This document shows, piece by piece, positions 59,982-64,000 of a stretch of DNA of 64,000 nucleotides (its first letter is position 1; the number at the start of each line of letters is the position of its first letter). Below the pieces are notes generated by a model. It had not been told where the DNA came from, searched no databases, and worked only from the letters and a program-made list of their open reading frames with translations. The DNA comes from Sinonovacula constricta. Lineage: Eukaryota; Mollusca; Bivalvia; Cardiida; Solecurtidae. Both the position numbers and the translations under genes were made by a program. The stretch spans positions 34,668,111 to 34,732,110 of the forward strand of contig CM017567.1 in assembly GCA_007844125.1 (NCBI GenBank). Direction: 5' to 3'.

Positions 59982-62270
59982 CTGGAAGATTGTGCTGTTT
60001 AGAATTAATAAAAACATCACAAAAACTGTATTTGTGTCAATTTTTATAATTTTGTAATGCTATTCAGACTAAATAAAATAAAAAAATTATTCAAGCTAGT
60101 GATACTCGATCCAGGAAAAGTCACTAGCCCGACTGGCCTAGTAAAAAAATTTAACGCAAAGACCGACCCTTTTTTTTCCCGGTATTTAATGATAGTAACT
60201 AAACTAACCAGACTATCTGAATTGAAGTGAGTAATAGAACAATACCGGTAATAAGCATAACATATAATAATACTGAACATGTCCCAATTAACTTAAGCAG
60301 TTTGGATTTGTAAAAATATTCTTTAAATTACATATATTTAAAAAAAGAATCTGGCAAGGTAAGAGATGGAATGGCCTGAGGTTTTACAAAAACCTAATAC
60401 TTTTACCGCATAACATCCTTTAACTGCAAGTTTTCATGTTTAATCCTACAGATAAATGCCATTCTGTCTTGTGATTATCACTCCTAATGTGGTTTTATTC
60501 CTAAAAAAATGATGAAAATGTTTTAACATACTGCAAAAAAAGATTTCTCATCCTTTCTTTAAGAATCTTAGCTCAGCAATTTCCAACTGCCCTGGACTTC
60601 AAACACCCTACTGCACTTGAAAGTTGTACCTAAAAGAACAGTGGAAATACTGTACACATTTGTTTTTAAAGAGAGAAAGAAATCAATATATTGTCAACAA
60701 ATTTCAGCAGCACCGTTAATGGTCATACACGTATAAATTATGTCCATAAATGGCCAGCATATGGCAGGATTTTAAGGACAGGAAGTCAGCAGGGTGTCCA
60801 GTTTTATGTTTTTTTTGCCTGATCATAGTGCATTTGACATACTGTGTATAACAAGTTTGGCCCACAAATGCACCTTTTATTGCCATTGTGTTTTCCCAAC
60901 ACATTGATTGATAATAAATGGAAATTAGATATTTTTCTGTCACCCTCATAATACTTTTCAAAACATATCAGTACTTCAAACACTATTTAATTTTTTAACT
61001 TTTATCTCAATCAAAAACAATGCATATATGTATAACTTCTTAGTTAATGTCTCTAGCAGCACAGTGTTAACAATTTGAGAGATAAAATCCATGAAAAATG
61101 TATGATTTAACTCCATAAACAAAATATATTAACTGAAAATGTATGATTTCAATCCATAAACAAAATATATTAACTGAAAAAGAATTAACATTTAACTTTT
61201 GACATTACTACCGATACTTTTTTTTATCAAAGTGCTTTTTTTACCAAAATTGTGTTATTTCAGTTCGGAAGTGGTCTTAAATGTCAGTATTTGTCATAAA
61301 AAGTTATTCAACTTTAATAGCATATTGTGAAATGTATAAAGTTTTTAATTTAAAATAAAAAAAACAAAGTTACTAATTGTGTAGGGTATTCATTACTGAT
61401 CACAGGGTGTTCGGTTGACCCGAGCTCCCGGGTTTTGATGCACGAAAATCCGGAAATACCCCTAACTGATGCACATTTATAAAGTGGTGGGGATCATTTT
61501 GACCCGTGACAATTTCTACCCGTGTGTCGGTCAAAATCGCCTACAGTTTCATAAGAAGCAAGAAAAGACGACAATAGGCGGCGTCTGCATATTAATGAGA
61601 ACTGTTTCCCCACACACACACACACACATTGATTACCTTCTTCTAGGAGAAAAACAATATAGTAGGCGGAGCCTGCATAATTAATAAGAAATAGGAGCTC
61701 TAATTCTGCCAATCGACATGTTTGCTTGTGTGTGTGGCTAATTTCAATATGGCGTTATGATAGAGGTGTAGAAAAGTAATAAATTTTAATTGATAGGCAT
61801 CTGTTTACTAGTAAAGCATGACTGTAGCATCCCGATGCATCGGAAGCAATTAAGGACAACTGTAGGCATTGTATAATTATTTGATTGGGCCACCTAAATG
61901 TTGACTACTGAAAAGGTGCGAAGCGGTGCGTCCGAGTTAATGTAATTTGACTGCGATTTAGAACTATGCACACTAATAAGGAAAATCGATTAATAATTTC
62001 TACGAAAGATGTGCTTGCTATTTGAATGGTTGAAATTATGGCTAAAAAAAGCTGATGTTTTGATATTTTAAAATTAGTTTTGGGCACAGACTACAGTCTG
62101 ACACAGTACATTTTGTACTGAAAACCAGGTTCTTGTCGTCTTGCCTTTATGATATATTTAGTTAGGAAATAATACTTGTTATATGCTTTATTGGGTGGCC
62201 GAGAACGTCGACTCCTATATTTATAATTGGTTTTGGAGTGACGTCAGTTCTTATATTTTTTTTTTAACGG
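59982..62270. other. Non-coding with short repeats
   Basis: A 41-bp direct duplication (AAAATGTATGATTT … AACAAAATATATTAACTG) at about 61095-61180 and a (CA)n at 61612-61628. No gene recognised. Confidence 0.5.
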
Positions 62271-62272
62271 TA

Positions 62273-63111
62273 CCGTACTTACTCACTGATAACACGGGGA
62301 TTTTTCCTTTAAATTTCATGTTCAAAGTGTGGGGCTCGTCTTACAGGCGGGGTCTAGCGACCTGGCAGAAAGTTTTCAGGTTGTTTTAGGGCGAAAACAT
62401 ACCACCAAAACTTGTTAGCGGTTATGCAATGACCCGACGTGCCGTCATTATCGACCACCGATAATTTACCTTAATTGAACTTTGAATTCTGTCCGTCAAC
62501 GATTAACTGTCTCACATTCATTTCCCTTTGTTCTGCATGAAACACGGCTTATTATCTGTCAGTAAACACTGAAACAAACTTTCAACTTCAGTCTGCCAAA
62601 TACACCAAGCTATAATTTACTCGTGTAGACTTGCCTCATTACACAGGTCAAGTGACTGACTCTGAGATAAGCTGCTGTCAAGGTGATATCGATCGGAGCA
62701 GTTTGACAGTGAGGGTGTGAACGATGTGTTTTTATAACATATTACATTTTATATTACATTTCTCCATGAAATTATTGATTGGCGGAATGTACACAAGGAC
62801 AGTGCACTGTTCCCCGATATATCGTGTACTGTCATACCAGACTTGGTGACGTAGATCAAAGAAATTAATGTCATGCTGCCACGCGCTACAGGAAAGCAGT
62901 GCAGCTGAGACTAGATACATCCCGCAACTTGTGAAAATTACAGTCACTGTTTACCAATTAACCCTTTTGTTGAGACAGCATGACTGGTCAACGCTCCTGT
63001 TCATTTTTTCGCCTCGTCTTATAAGCGGGTCGAAGCAGAAACCGGCAATTTTGCAGGTGAAGTAGAGGGGTCGTCTTATAAGCGAATAGTCTTATAAGTG
63101 AGTAAGTACGG
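62273..63111. mobile_element. Non-autonomous DNA transposon with 14-bp TIRs and TA flanks
   Basis: CCGTACTTACTCAC at 62273-62286 is exactly repeated, inverted, at 63098-63111 (GTGAGTAAGTACGG). Both ends are flanked by TA (62271-62272 and 63112-63113), consistent with a TA target duplication as in the Tc1/mariner/pogo superfamily. Subterminal CGTCTTATAAGCG words occur near the right end (63017 and 63072) with a CGTCTTACAGGCG relative near the left (62338). At 839 bp with no recognisable transposase, it is best seen as a deletion derivative mobilised in trans. Confidence 0.8.
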
Positions 63112-63113
63112 TA

Positions 63114-64000
63114 ATAATGTTAATGGATATGTTTTATTTTTTTTATTTGATTGTCATAATTGAGATGCAGAAAAAAAACACTATTATGCAGTATTCTGTT
63201 TATTTACTTGTCCCTAGTAAACTATCTGAAGTATCAATAATTCCCATCAAGGCTTAATTATACAAAATGTGGTCGTCAATGATATAACTATAAATACAAT
63301 TATAATTACATACACAAAAAATGATGAAATAAGTGTTATAAAGAGAAAAAGAAGATAAAGATCTAACGAAAAAAAACCTAAATTCTAAAAAAAAAAGGAA
63401 AAATTATATAACTGTAAATAGTAAAATACAATCATCATTGCTATAACAGCATATTTGCACTTTATGATGTGATACATGACACACAGTTAGGACCCTCAGA
63501 AATTTTAATTTGACCCCTGAAATTTTTGACTGAGGGGTCAATGACCCTTGAAGTTCAGAGTCTACCCAACGCCCTGGATCAATTATCATTATAGATTTTA
63601 AATACTTTACTCCGGGTATTTATAGAAAAAAATGGTTAATGAAATTTACTCTTTGCCTCAAGTGAAGCAAAAGGGAATTCAGCAGCTTTCTAGGTGTGTA
63701 TACCACAACTCTCTATTCGTGGTTCACTGTTCACTTCTCAAGAACAACGGTTCAAACCATGCAATACCGTTAGGTAAAAATCCTACATTGTTCTCTTGAC
63801 TTCATGTCAAATCATGGTTGATTCAGTAGTCGATTATTATTTTACATCGGAAAACAACAAAGTGGATCAAGACTGATCACTTTTATGATAATGTTTGTGA
63901 CACTTAAATTCTTGCTCATAATTTACTCTCTGCCATTGTACATTTTCTATAGTTATTTGCACTTGATGCTGCTCTATGTTATCTGTAGCTCTACTCAAAG
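63114..64000. other. Right-edge non-coding DNA
   Basis: AT-rich. The 63485-63560 part has repeated GACCC(C/T)T words on alternating strands, probably a repeat fragment. No gene recognised. Confidence 0.5.

Overview
The window is eukaryotic genomic DNA: AT-rich, intron-bearing, and packed with minisatellites, tRNA-derived SINE-like repeats and transposon remnants. The one securely identified gene is animal MED1. MED1 shows the host is a metazoan; the repeat style and the divergence of the protein suggest a lophotrochozoan, most likely a bivalve mollusc. The species is an inference.

The dominant gene is MED1 (Mediator subunit 1) on the minus strand. I traced 15 coding exons from 40562 down to the TAG stop at 17333. 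Every junction is GT-AG, all intron phases agree, and the exons join into one open frame of 2322 residues. Fourteen small exons (29-196 nt) encode the conserved MED1 domain. A single 5.5-kb terminal exon encodes a serine-rich tail with two LXXLL nuclear-receptor boxes and the conserved acidic C-terminus. The first exon (start codon, 5' UTR, promoter) was not found; it must lie above 40562 or outside the window.

Left flank (1-17332): the C-terminal end of a LINE-type reverse transcriptase at the left edge, a possible first exon near 1251, a 32-bp minisatellite (1745-4426), a broken Tc1-like DD34E transposase (4955-5831), a 26-bp minisatellite (7366-10056), then AT-rich DNA that may include the MED1 3' UTR.

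MED1 body (17333-40562): introns hold SINE-like copies, a 44-bp minisatellite (intron 10), a 28-bp minisatellite (intron 1), a dispersed repeat present in two introns, and two decayed tandem copies of the 3' end of exon 9 inside intron 9.

Right flank (40563-64000): 49-bp, 44-bp, 62-bp and 17-bp/82-bp tandem arrays, long (TA)n, more SINE-like copies, a decayed zinc-finger/hAT-like remnant near 59.5-60 kb, and an 839-bp element with 14-bp terminal inverted repeats flanked by TA at 62273-63111. No second intact gene is supported.

The large tandem arrays produce many long apparent reading frames, including one of 536 codons. These follow from stop-free units whose length is not a multiple of three and are not annotated as genes. 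The main structural point is that several arrays appear to have grown from one dispersed ~100-bp repeat (family C).
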